Below are positions 1 through 11,600 of a stretch of DNA of 64,000 nucleotides, piece by piece (within the stretch, counting starts at the first letter, position 1; the number at the start of each line of letters is the position of its first letter). This DNA comes from Aculops lycopersici. Lineage: Eukaryota; Arthropoda; Arachnida; Trombidiformes; Eriophyidae. The notes below the pieces were generated by a model that was given only the letters and a program-made list of their open reading frames with translations, was not told the DNA's origin and did no database searches. The DNA lies in NCBI GenBank assembly GCA_015350385.1, contig WNKI01000003.1, forward strand, positions 726,592-790,591, read 5' to 3'. The position numbers and the translations under genes are program-made.

Positions 1-37
1 GANGNGAGAGAGNAGNGAGAGAGAGAGAGAGAGAGAG
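1..37. repeat. (GA)n microsatellite with ambiguous bases
   Basis: Dinucleotide GA run at the window start, interrupted by several N calls in the first 16 bases. The Ns suggest an assembly or polishing problem in the repeat, so the true repeat length is uncertain. Confidence 0.9.
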
Positions 38-945
38 CAGCGGCCGTAGCTTCTTTAGTGTCAACGGCAAGCCACCAATTTCACAACTAACTCGTGCTCG
101 TCATTAGTCATGAGCCATTTGGCCACTAAATCTCTGGGGCTCAGCTACAGCTACCTATCTCTAGCGACTTATGATGACGACGACGCCAATCTGGTATCCA
201 CTTCATTCTCGTTTCCGCTCCCGTGGCGTGCTCAGGTTTGAATTTTGGCGCCACTGGTCCCAGTTTATCTCTAGCGCTAACAGTAAGCTTGATGGTGACA
301 AAAAAGAGAAGGGGCCAGCAAATTTTTGAAGCGGAAAGGTGAGCACATGAGAGAGCGAGACAACTGTGTGCCGAGCGCTAAATGCGCAACTTCCGCTCCT
401 AGCGCCTCCGCTGTGACTAGCGCTGCCGCTGCTCCTGCGGTCGCTAGGTCCGCTGATCCCGCTCCGACTTACCAACCAGCCAGCAGACTAAACTTGACTC
501 GCCGCCATCGCTACTGCTGCTGCTGTTCGTGATGATGATGATGATGATGATCGATAGCCTTAACTTCTAACGACTACGACCGCGGCAACGACAACGTCGA
601 CCGCGACAACGACAACCAAGATACCGCCAACCAAGAAGAGACCCAAGATCAACTGACTAAAATTCAATATGTGCACCTAGGTCCTCAAACTCGTCAAGTT
701 TTCGCTCTAGTTTTGTTCCGCAAGTTGGCCGAGGAGTCAATGAGTGTGTGGCACCAGAGTTTCTTGTGGCAGCCTTTGAATTTTGCCATTTGGCTCACAC
801 TCGTATCGCAAACTCGAGTGGTTGGCTCTCAATTTCACACGGGACAAGCTAAAATTATATGCACATCATCATCGCTTCTTGCCGCTTCTTGCTCGCCATT
901 TTAGTGGTAAACCTCGCACTTTTATCGCAACCACCGACTCCATAA

Positions 946-977
946 AGGATGGGCGCCGCGAAGTTGGCGCCCATCCT
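946..977. repeat. Perfect inverted repeat, 12-bp arms, 8-base loop
   Basis: AGGATGGGCGCC at 946-957 is followed by loop GCGAAGTT and the exact reverse complement GGCGCCCATCCT at 966-977. The stem is GC-rich and would be a stable hairpin in DNA or RNA. No ORF or known element is attached. Confidence 0.85.
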
Positions 978-3119
978 CAGGTGGCAGGTCATGGTGAGAG
1001 TCTACAGAGTGTTGGCCTCAGCCACCACTCATCAAATTTGCAACCGCCGAGCGCTTCAGTGGCGGCGGCGGCGGCGGCAACTCAACTCTCTTCCTTCTAG
1101 ACGCCGCTTGTGTTCAGCTCCAACCTAGATCCAAACCAAAGTCCTCGTCGCTTCGAGCTGAAGATGATCGAGTTGATGGTAGGCCAGCAGCGTTTTGGTC
1201 GTTATCACTTGAGAGTGCTGGAGGCAGCGCAAATCCTGTTTTGGCAAAAGCTGAACTCGGATAGTGGGGCCAGTGTTGTTGTGTTGGTTGGAGTTGGTAA
1301 GGTGGCGATGCGAAATGGCCAAAGTGGCATCACTAGTTTAAATCGGAAAGTGGTTTAAATTTCGGATTCGCTCGCACGAGGCTATAATCTCGAAGTTCTA
1401 TATTTTTGCGGGTCCTCTTTTTGGCAACCAAAAAAGTTTGGTCGAGCAACTGGGAAGGAAAACTAAACCAACGGACTCGCCAAGTGGCCAGTCGGTGTTG
1501 GCTCTAATCTGCTAGTGGCTCACATATTGGAATTGGAAACAAGAGCAGCAACAGCAACAACAAAAGGCGATTCAGGGAGAGAGTGGAACACCGAAGCCTC
1601 GTCAAAACTTTTAGTTTGCCGACAAACACAAGCACAAGCACAAATACAAACGCTCTCCAAGTGACTGACTGACTGACTGACTAGCGCAACGCTTCCAACT
1701 AACACGACCACAACCACCACGAGGATGACACAAACCGAGACTGCGACGACGACGACGACGAATGGCAAGCGGAAATCGATACAAACTCCCCTTTGTCTCA
1801 GCGCCACTCGAAGTTGGCCACTTGAACTGCGACTCCTCTCGAGACTCCAGCGCGCGAAGGTTATTATTGCTGGTAGCGGATGGCGGCGGGTTGCTCCTTT
1901 GAGTAAAAGCGGCGCAGACACTTGACTGGCTGGCAGTGGACTGTTGCAATAATAACTTGAGCACGAGCAAGAGGGAGGAAGAGGGAGAGAGAGAGAGAGA
2001 GAGAAGGACAGGCACAAGGACAAGGAGACAGAGCGAGCAAATGGGGAGTAAGAGGGCAGATTTCCGGTTTAGCTAGATGAGCGGCGGAAGTTCGCGCGCG
2101 ACTTGAATTGTAGTTGTCCGTGGCTAGTGCTTCCTCTGGCTGGCGTCTAGTGGTTGCTTGCTTGCTTGGCTAGCCAGCCTTAAAACTCTAAAAGACAGAT
2201 GGACAGCTGCAATGCCGAAGGAGAAGAAACTAGCTGATGGCCTCGCAGTTCAGTTTTGATTTCAAAATTTTGCTTTCCTTGGTCGCGTCGCTCGGTGGTC
2301 GTTGCGTCGAAGTAGTGGTCGTGGTCGTTGTTGCTAGTTGCGTGGCGCCGGCCAAAAGGCTAGCGCATCGGCCACCAACTCCCGTCGTTGGAATAATGTG
2401 GGCGCCGTTAGCATCTCGTCGTTTGCCGCTACTGCTGCTGCCCTTCTTGTTTCAAATCCCAATGATAGACTTGCAATGAAAAGTTGAAAGTCTCGCTGCT
2501 CGTGCGAAGTGTCAGTTCAAATGACGCCAACTGGCCTCGCAACTTTCTACATGTGCACAGTATCTTCAACAAAAAGAGAAAGGAAAACTCAATCTTATCA
2601 TCCTCGTGTGCGAGGAGAGCCAAAGAGATGGACTCAATTTGTATCGTTGAGCTCGTTATTTGCTGGCTGGCAAACTAGCTTGACAGATCCTCAACTCTGG
2701 CGAGCGAGCTAGTAGAGGGCAAGAGACAGAAATGGGACTGAATTTGTGATTCGCCTTTTGGTCAGTTGCTACCATCTAGAAGGGGGAGAGAAAGTATTGG
2801 GAGAAGTTAAAAACCATCGCCGATGATGAAACACAATGGCCGAGGGGCAAGACAAATCGTCGCTCGATTGAGAGGCGGTCGTTAGTGGTGGTGGGTCAGT
2901 GGCAAGCTATTGATACTTTGAAACTATCTGGACCGATTTTTCTCCTCCTCTCTCATTCTTCCCTTGCCTTTCCTACGAGGGTACACAGAGAGAAAGAGGG
3001 AGGAATGGAGAGGAATTTTTCATAAATTTGTGCGCCCACTCGAGCGAAAACGCCCTTCGAGTTGCGCACTTTTGCTCAAAAGATTCTGTCTTTTTCCCGT
3101 GACACACGCACACAGAGTT

Positions 3120-3157
3120 GATCTAACTTCCTGTTTTGGAAACTTCGAAGTTAGATC
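3120..3157. repeat. Perfect inverted repeat, 11-bp arms, 16-base loop
   Basis: GATCTAACTTC at 3120-3130 pairs exactly with GAAGTTAGATC at 3147-3157. It lies in non-coding DNA and no function is visible. Confidence 0.8.
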
Positions 3158-3552
3158 CGCCAAGAAAGCGCCTTTTTTGATCTGACATACACTTGAAACT
3201 CAAACTGAAGGTTCAATCAGCCAGTTGGCAAGCTATCTGTTTAGCTGTATCTGGTGGTGCCGCCAATCAGAGCAAATTTCTCAAGCCACGCGGCCGGCAA
3301 TTTGAGCTAGAATTGGATCGGCGGCTCTTATAGCGATCTCGCCAATTTTCGTCTCCCTCGTCTTTGTCACTCACGCTTTGGTGCTGCGGACGCCGCGAGA
3401 TGACGGTGGCGCCACGCCGACTTGAATTTATTGATAAATCAACAATGAATCCGCCAAGTGAGACGCCAGTTGTTAGTTGAGCAATTGTTTGCCTCACTGT
3501 TGCTAAGGCCTAGTGTTGTTGTTGTTTCTGCTCCGATCTTTCGACTCTGTTG

Positions 3553-3558
3553 TCTTTT

Positions 3559-3601
<43 letters not shown>

Positions 3602-3621
3602 CTCTCTCTCTCTCTCTCTCG
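3553..3621. repeat. (TTTC)n-(TC)n compound microsatellite
   Basis: About eleven tandem TTTC units run straight into about ten TC units, giving a polypyrimidine tract of nearly 70 bases on the plus strand. Confidence 0.95.
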
Positions 3622-5877
3622 CTATCCTACTATCAAACTTAGAGCCAATGTCAACTGTTTACCTGGCCTATTGAGTCTGCCAGTTTGGCGAGCGAAGTTC
3701 CTCTCTATTGGTGCTGCAGCTGACATCTTGAAAACGATCGAGTGTTGGGAAACAAAGCTAGATAAAAAGGAGGTTATCATCACAGAGGCCTCGAGAAATG
3801 CGTTGGCGGCGATCATAGATCTAAGCACCAATTCAATCTCCTTTAAATTTGTGATCTCGTCGTCACGGTGCTCGTCTTTGGCTTCCTCCGAATCGTACAC
3901 TTTGCGTTTCAATGGGCGGGGAGTTAAGTGAATGACAAGCGAGGAACAATGCGGTTAGCTTGTTCCTTTGGAGGTTGTTAAGATTCAGACGTCTAGTTTG
4001 GCTATCTGGCTGGCGGCAAACTAAACTCAGCTAGAATTGGAGCCAGAGCTAGAAAGAGTGAGAGAGAGGGAGGGAGAGAGACCCACTAGCCAAATCAAAC
4101 CAAAGCAAACGGACGGTGCCTTAAAATTGATTGCTTCCCCCTCGAGATCCGAAGCTTGAATCGAAAGCAAGGAGCAGCATCAATAAGATATGTAAACATA
4201 CAGCCAGCAAGAGGGACCTAGCGACACGCGACGCTAGGTTTCACTTCCGGCCAGTTTACAAACCGAGCGACTCTGTTGTTGTCATCGTCGTTTGAGATAG
4301 CAGTGGCAGCAGTTGTAGTGTTGGTAGTTATAATAGAGGCATCATAGGCAACAACAACGACAACAAAGAAGGCAACACGGAGTCGATGCACTCGATTGGA
4401 AATCCCATCTCCACTCATGTGTATTATTTCCATTCAACTTTTGCCCTTTCCCCGAGTGTCTACCTCCCTCGCTCCTCATGCATTCTGTCGCCCACGTTTG
4501 TGCAACTGCTCGCGACTTTCGCCCCGCAAGTCAGGCTAAGCTCTAGCCACGAAACGATCAGTTGCTTCACTGACCAAACAGCCGACGAGCAAAACAAATT
4601 CTAACTTGTGATCTGAGAATGAGGAGAGTTTATCCAGTTGCCGCGGCGACGCTCAATTGGTTGCAAGTTACCGGCAATTCGACTCTGGGTAAGTTTGGCT
4701 TGCAGCTAGCGGCGATCAGCTGATCGCTCTTGGCTCACCTGCTGCTACTATCATTACTACTGCTATCCGATCAGCGCCAATCGGCAAATTGTTTATCGCC
4801 GCTACTTCTAGCACCGACGCCGTTGGCTGCAAGGGCTCTTTTAGCTCTCGCTCTTCCTCTTCTTCTCGTTGGAGTAGGTGAGGTGCGAGCAACAAGATAG
4901 CAACGAGTTTCCAGCTGGGACTTTGTGAGTTTGCTAGGCGCCGCCGATTAGCACAGGTGGCCCCGGAAGATTGCCAGATTTCGAGCTAGCTTACCATCCA
5001 GCGCGGATGGGAAAAACCACCGAAGCTGATAGAGTTGCAGGGACCATTGGGTCGATTCCATTGGCATCGCCGTTGCAGCTGAGTGACATCATCTAGCTGT
5101 AGTAGGCTGGTGCTGTTGAATGTTGCTAGCAGAGAGAGAGTGGAGCGTATGTATTGGTTCAAATGCTGCTATGGCAAATAAGAGTAGCAGCAACTATGCA
5201 ATTTTCCCCACTCTCCCTTCTTATGCAATCGGTTAAAGAGTTTGCCCAGAGAGCGAGAGTAGAAATCAGGGGTTTAGTTCAGATGCCGTGCCGCTAATGA
5301 AGTCGCTTGGTGCGAGTCGATGCGCGTGGCTTGGAATTGAATGGAATTTGGCGAGTCGATCTGATTCCCAGGTAAGCGGCGCCTTGGCGAATGCCCTTGA
5401 CGCCGCGGCTTCCGGCCACTTGTTTGCGCGAACCCAAAAAGGCCGCGCGTAAACAGTACAACGCAGAGAGCAGCGCCATTGGCTCTGAATCTAATTGAAT
5501 GCCGATAGCAACACCGACAGCAAGGAAAACAAGAGCAAACAACACGAAACTCGGCGTGTGGTGTTGGTGTTGTTGCTAGTGTTGAGCACAACCATAGCCA
5601 CAACCGAGCCGACTGCTCATCGTGTCAAGTGAAGCTAGTCGTGATTGCGCATTACACCGCCCAGCGGCCAGGCGAGATCCAGTGGAAGTGGAGACGCTTA
5701 CGTGATTGGAATTAATTGGCCGCACAATGAGCTGCTTGTTGGCCGCAGACTTTTACATAGTTTGCGGCTACACAGTTGCCGGGAGTTTGGGTTTGGGTTA
5801 GATTTAGAGTCAAAGTTAAAGTTGGAGTTAGAGTTGGAGTGAGGCCAAAGCCAATGAGGAGGCTACCGGTGACCCAA

Positions 5878-5901
5878 GTCTCTCTCTCTCTCTCTCTCTC
5901 T
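5878..5901. repeat. (TC)n microsatellite
   Basis: Uninterrupted TC dinucleotide run in non-coding DNA. Confidence 0.9.
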
Positions 5902-8592
5902 GCTCTGTTTTAGTCCTTCTTTTCCCCTTCAGTTGGCATTGCTTTACATTTCAACTGTCCAGCTCGCTGCCCTTTCGCCGCACCAAAAAAGTGGCTGCCT
6001 GAAAATCGCTGATAAGAATTGCCCTTATCGTTGCAGCCTCCGCCAAGAACAAAATCTACCAAGAATCTCTCTCGCTCTCTCTCTCTGGTTACGCGGCGGG
6101 CCACTTGAGATGTGAACGGTCATAGCGATCGCATTGAATGTTTAATGGCAACTTACTGTTTTTGGGTTTGTTGCGCTCTGTATTTATGTGTGACTCAAAG
6201 ATTGAAGCCAACGACGACGAAACAGGAAACAAGCCCCCGAAAAAGCAACCAACAGACTTGAGGGGAGGAAATGGATAACATAGCCAAGAGGGTCTACGTG
6301 AGCTTGTCGTCGTAGTTGTCGTGGCTGTGCTAGTGGTCGTCGTCATCTCGAGCTCCCTTCTCTTGCTGCCCTCAAACTCGCGGCTCCAACCAAAGAAACT
6401 TGAACTTGGCGAAATTTTACTAGCCAACCACCAAAAACAGCCACCGGAAGTGGGAGCAAAAACTTGTGAAGCTTCCTGCTGCCTCAAGCGCAACGGTCCA
6501 CTTGAGACCAAATAAGGGAGGTCGATCATGATTATTAGTGGTGGTGGTTGCAGTTGTTTCTGCAGTTGCTGCTTCGCCAATACTTTCACTCTTTCTGCAC
6601 CAGAATCTGGCCGCTTAAATCCATGAGCAAGCCTCTCCCTCTCACTTGCTCGCTTGCCGTCCAGCTGGGCAGCTAGGAAATAGGGGAAAGGACGTAACTT
6701 GGGGAGCAATAGTTAGACCGGGAACTGAAGTAGCAGTTGCGACGCGGCGCGGCGCGGCTTGAATAAGATCGATAAATGAGATAAATAAGTTTCGTAAAAC
6801 AACAATTACACTCTCGCTTTTTTCTATCACTTGCTCGCCTTTTCCACCGAACTCACTACTACCAAAGCGAACCGAACCGAACCAAAGCAAACTAAACCAA
6901 ACCGAGCTAAACTAGACGTGAGCGAGCGAAACAATAGAAAAGTTCCAGGGGCCAGCTTAACTAGGAAAAAAGAAATATCAAGATAAACTCGTTGCTGTTA
7001 GCTAGTCGACTAGCTAGCCAACCAAACATCTAACTGGTCTTGCCACATTCATTCGTCCGTTTGAGTGGCGGCGGCGATGGCAGCGCCAAAGTATATAAAC
7101 CACTTTGCGGCGCCGACTGCCTGTCGCTACTTGTGCCATGATGATGCCGCAAGCAGATTGCAGCTAATACGCGAGAGGGACAGAGAGGGACTTCGGGTTT
7201 TGGTTAAACTTTCTGGCAAAACTCCCCGGCAGCAAACGAGTTGCGTTTTAGTCTCGGGTGCAACTGTCGCTATATACCCTAGGAAAAGTCTGTGTTGCAA
7301 GCGATAAAGTCTCGCTTGTGTGCTGTTAGGATGTGTTCTAGATGCGGCCTTAGCCGGAGAAAGAGGGAGAGACTCGGCTAGCAGTTGGCCAGACTGCAAC
7401 CACTTGGCGCCGATCCAAATCCAATGCCGTTATTTATTGTGTCATTTCTCTTCAGCCTCCCAGTTCGTTGCCGAGCGCTTCAGCTAAAATTTCGTACAAA
7501 CTCAGAGAGGGATGGAGAGGGAGAGAAAAAGAGAAAGAGAGTGCAAAGCCAAGGGAGAGCTCTGTTTTGTTTGAGTGTTTCAACTTTGTCGCTGTTTCCA
7601 GTGTCTAGCCTCCAAAGTTTAGCCTAACCGGTTAGGCAGCCTACAATTGCCACGTGGTTTCCGCTTTGGCTCCAATTTAATTGGCTCGCCTCGCAACCAC
7701 CTAGCTAGCCGATGAGCATGCTCGATGTTCATCGTCGCGGCCATATGAGCAGCGGCAGTTGTATTGGTGGCGATGACGACGACCACCACCACCACTACTA
7801 CTATGGCCACAATGGAGTGGGACAAGTTTAGCTGGAGCGAGATCTAGAGACGGAACTGAAGCTAGCTAGCTAGCTAGAGAGGAGCGGCAATAATAATAAT
7901 CGGAGTGGCCAATTGGATTATTGAGCCAAAGTTAATCCTAAATACACACGAGAGCAAGCGAGCAATCGGCTTCCCCACTGGCTTGCCGGAGTCGCAGTGG
8001 CGGTCACAGTCTCGCAGACGTAGTCGTGGGCGCAAAATGAAACCCAAATTGCAAGTAGCGAGTGAGAAAATAGTAAGCCAGTCCGCTAGCTAGCAAGCGA
8101 GCTCCAGTCGGTCCACTTGAAATTGAACGAGACTCACCCACGCTCCTCGAATTAGCTTTGGTCCAGTTGTCGAGCTCGCGGACCCTAAATCTAAACCTCC
8201 GACTGACCAGTGGACAGGCAACATGCTCACACTTACACATGCACCGACCAATACTAACTAAATCCGATACACTAACTATTCTCCTATCGGCTTTCTCCCC
8301 TTTCCCGCTTCATTCCATTCCGTTCCATTTACACCCAACACTCAACCTGAACTTGAATCAACGACACGCGCACTCACTCACCCACCAACTCATCTGGTCG
8401 CACGCATTTCCGGTTCCGGTCGTGTCGTGCTCATGATACAACCAACTCGAATTACCGGACCAAACTTGACTTAAACCAACGACCTATTGGACCGATCGAA
8501 ACGACACTCTTACTCTGGAATTCGGGGCGAAAAAATATCCGACTCACGAACAAAACAACACCCACGGAACTAAATCAATCTGACCGAAACAG

Positions 8593-8637
8593 AATCTGAA
8601 GAACCAAATGATGACAACGAACGTTTGGCTCGATCAG
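8593..8637 (+). CDS. nAChR 45-base exon (equivalent to conserved exon 3)
   Basis: Flanked by AAACAG acceptor and GTAAGT donor, this exon encodes NLKNQMMTTNVWLDQ, the segment found in all nicotinic subunits just before the E-W-N-D-Y block, which begins the next exon at 16593. Its length is exactly 45 bases and its phase is 0 at both ends. It is 7,955 bases from the next exon. Confidence 0.93.
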
Positions 8638-11600
8638 GTAAGTAGAAGTGGCAGTGGTAATATTACTAGCATTGTTTTTCCATGGACTCGACATTTTCGC
8701 CGACACAATAACGAACGCCGCCGAAGCCACCGAGCCGACGAGAAGCTCATTAGTCTCTTTCCGTTACTCTCGACTTCTTTCCTTGCAACTTTGGGCGAAG
8801 TTGTGGGAAATTGTGTGGCTGGCGACACTCTAGTTATGTAATTAGATCCCGTCTACGGCTACGGCGGCCACTGAGACACATTTGTAGTGTCGCATTTGAG
8901 GCCACTGGTCGTTTAGATTGGATTTAGCTCGCTCGTCGCTGTCCTCTTGTGTGGCTCGCTCTGTTTCGCCCTTTGTATTGCGGTCAAAGTAAATAGAGAG
9001 CGAGAGAGTTGGATACTAAAACAATAACACGACTGCCACTACGATGACCAGCGAGTTGCGAGTTGTTGGTGCACACAAAAACATCAATCAGTGGCTTTGC
9101 GTGGCGCGCGCTTTGGTTGCCCACTTGCTGGACTGAAATACGAGATTTGCCCATCAGCGAGTTTGAGAGAAACACGGCGACTCGTGGGCAGGCGCAACAA
9201 TGCAACCAACGCACCCAACTAAGCGGCGAAATTAGAACTAAAACCAAGTGCGCATTCCGTTAGCCAGCCACTTAATGTGGCCACCACGCGCACTCCTCTC
9301 ACCGCAACTGATCACACCGCGAGGCACTGCAAACCGCTGCTCAGTCATCCAGTCGCCGGAGTTTATTATGCGCAGGCTCTTACGTCATCACTAGCGAGTA
9401 TCCAAATTGACTTGGTCCAGTCCGCAAACTTTCGCCCCAACTTCCGCGTCGTGCAAGGGGAGCTCAAATTTCAGCTCAGTTCCGCTCCGTTCCGTTTCAC
9501 TCACTCGCTCGCTTGGCTGACTGTTGGCCGTCAAACCTGCTATCTGCTAAGCTAGCTAGCCATTCGAATCTCTCATCTATTCAGCGTCGTCGTGCTTTCT
9601 GATACCTTGCTGTTCGAATGAAAGATTGGAGCCACACGGCGATAAGCTAGGCGGCCGAACCAACAGGTGGCTTGAACAAAATCCATCTCGCCAAAGATCA
9701 ATGATCAAGTCGCAACTTATAGGCTCTCATGATGCGTGCCTAGATTTGCAGCAATTGCCAGTCAGCACCGAGGAAAAGCTAACCAATCCAAATCGAGTTG
9801 AGCAGTCGACTGCTCACTTGATGGCTGACCAGCGGCCACTCGGAGGACACCGATCCCATTGCGCCGAGGCTCGAGGAATTCTAATGAGCTGTTAATTGTC
9901 GCTGCGTCGTGGTCGTCTCTGCTATTGCTTCTGCTCCTGCTGCTGCTGCTACCAATGCAGCTCACTTGAGCGGCACCACCAACAATCCGAGCCAGGCAAG
10001 CGTGCTGCTAATCAAGTGGCAAGTTTCTGCTCGGATTGCTCAAAGCTTTGCGCAATCTGACAATCTTCCAAGTGAGCAACATCAACTTTCTATATCCCTT
10101 CTCATCACCAGTGAAATGCAAGGCAAACATCGAGCGCAGCAACCAACGCCGCTGCCTCGATCAAGCTCAAGAGGCCACCTGATTATAACACACACACTCA
10201 AGCTCGCGACCATTGATGTGCCACTGAGTCGCGCTGACCGGCCGTCTCGATTGACGAGCAAGAGGGGGAGCAGCGCTAAGAGGCAGCCTGCCTCTTGTGG
10301 CGCCAGATTGGTTATTGCGCAATTGTAGCAAGTGGTTGGCTGGCGAGAAACATCGAAACATAAGCCACAAAATAGTCTCGCAAGTCGACGGCTTGCGACC
10401 ATCTCTAGCTGCTCAATGGTCGTTTGTGGCGCGCCCCGCTCACTTTGTAACGTCATGTTTATCACTACATTCTCCACTATAGCATGTTCTAACGAGTTGG
10501 GCCTCAAATGGCGCCGCAAACTTGCAAGCAACGCAGAGCAGACAACTGAACGCACTCGCCACTAATTAAGGCCGTCGATTGGCTCTGGAAATTGACGCCG
10601 CTTGCGATGGATTTCATTGCCGAGGCGAGCGGAGCGGGCGACTAGCTGGCGCAATTGCGATTGCAATTGATTCCCTCTCTTCCTCTATTGAGTTGAAGTG
10701 ATTTGAGTTTAGTTGGTTTGAGTTTAGTTGAGTTTAGTTCAGCTCAGCTTGGCTCAGCTCGGCTCGGCTCGGCTCGGCTCAGCTCAGTTGAGTTGAATGG
10801 GCGGCCAAGAGTTGGGGCAACACAAGCACTATCAGCGGAAAGAGGCAAATTCCCAATTTCCACTTGCGTCTCAATCTGTCGCAATACCAACGCCGATTCG
10901 CGGGACCATTGGGTCAAATTGCAGCCAGGAGACGAAAAGGAAGCCAAATCTCAGTTTGCTTCGCTTCAACTTGAATGTTATGATCCTCAATGACAAAGAC
11001 GAGAGAGAGAGAGAGACTTCTATTCATCCGCTCAATTGGATCGACTCATCGAAAGCTAGCACCTTGAAATCCTCGTTTGTCTCTCCGACTTGGAAAATCA
11101 GAGTACTTGAGGCGCCTTCAACTTCTAAAGGGAATGAGTATTTCCGGTCGATTCAGGAATGCATCTATTGGCATCATTACTTGAAGACTTTAGTCGCGGA
11201 TTTGAGCTAAACTATTCATCTCTATTGGAACAAGTCAATAGGACTTGATTGCTTCTCTTCACTTCACTCCGCTCCCCTTGCCTTTGCCTTAGCTCGAGTT
11301 GCCTTTTTATTTTGGCAACTCGAGTTATAATTAGTGTCCATTTGCATGCGAATCAAATGGCCAACCAACCGGCAGAGCGTTGCGAGTGCTCTCAATAGTT
11401 AGTTGGCTAAACTCATCTCGAATGAAGACGGGACAAATCTCAAGCCACTTGAGCCAAGTCTCTACTGCTAGCAACGAGTTGGAGAAAGTGGACTCACAAC
11501 TCCACTCTCGACTTATTAGCTTCCACTCGCTCGCTCACTCTGCTGACTTTTGCCTTGAGTCTAGCTGGATTCTCGATGTTGTTGTCGTCGTCATCTCACA

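Larger units (their letters stand above)
1..8592. other. Non-coding stretch upstream of receptor exon (intron or 5' flank)
   Basis: No ORF here has recognisable domain content. The sequence is rich in GA, TC, TTTC, CTAG and GAT simple repeats and short perfect inverted repeats. A typical nicotinic receptor needs a signal-peptide exon and an exon of about 145 bases before the 45-base exon at 8593. I searched the frames by eye for the expected motif around L-x-R-P-V and did not find it, so those exons are either outside the window or hidden here. The stretch is inferred to be receptor intron and/or 5' flank. Confidence 0.6.

Noticed and set aside
1520..2023. 167-codon minus-strand ORF with a hydrophobic Val-rich stretch
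   Set aside because: The Val run is the reading of GAC/GAG repeats; no conserved motif or plausible start context.
4243..4250. ACTTCCGG copies as classic ETS-driven promoters
   Set aside because: The copies are spread over introns and coding exons and are nearly absent from the housekeeping promoters, so a simple promoter role is unlikely.
6089..6709. 206-codon minus-strand ORF
   Set aside because: Its content follows TC and GAC repeats (poly-Thr, Ser runs) and no family is recognised.
7854..7877. CTAG tandem repeats (also near 13660-13680) as restriction or integration sites
   Set aside because: Short tetranucleotide runs of low complexity with no flanking duplication or gene.
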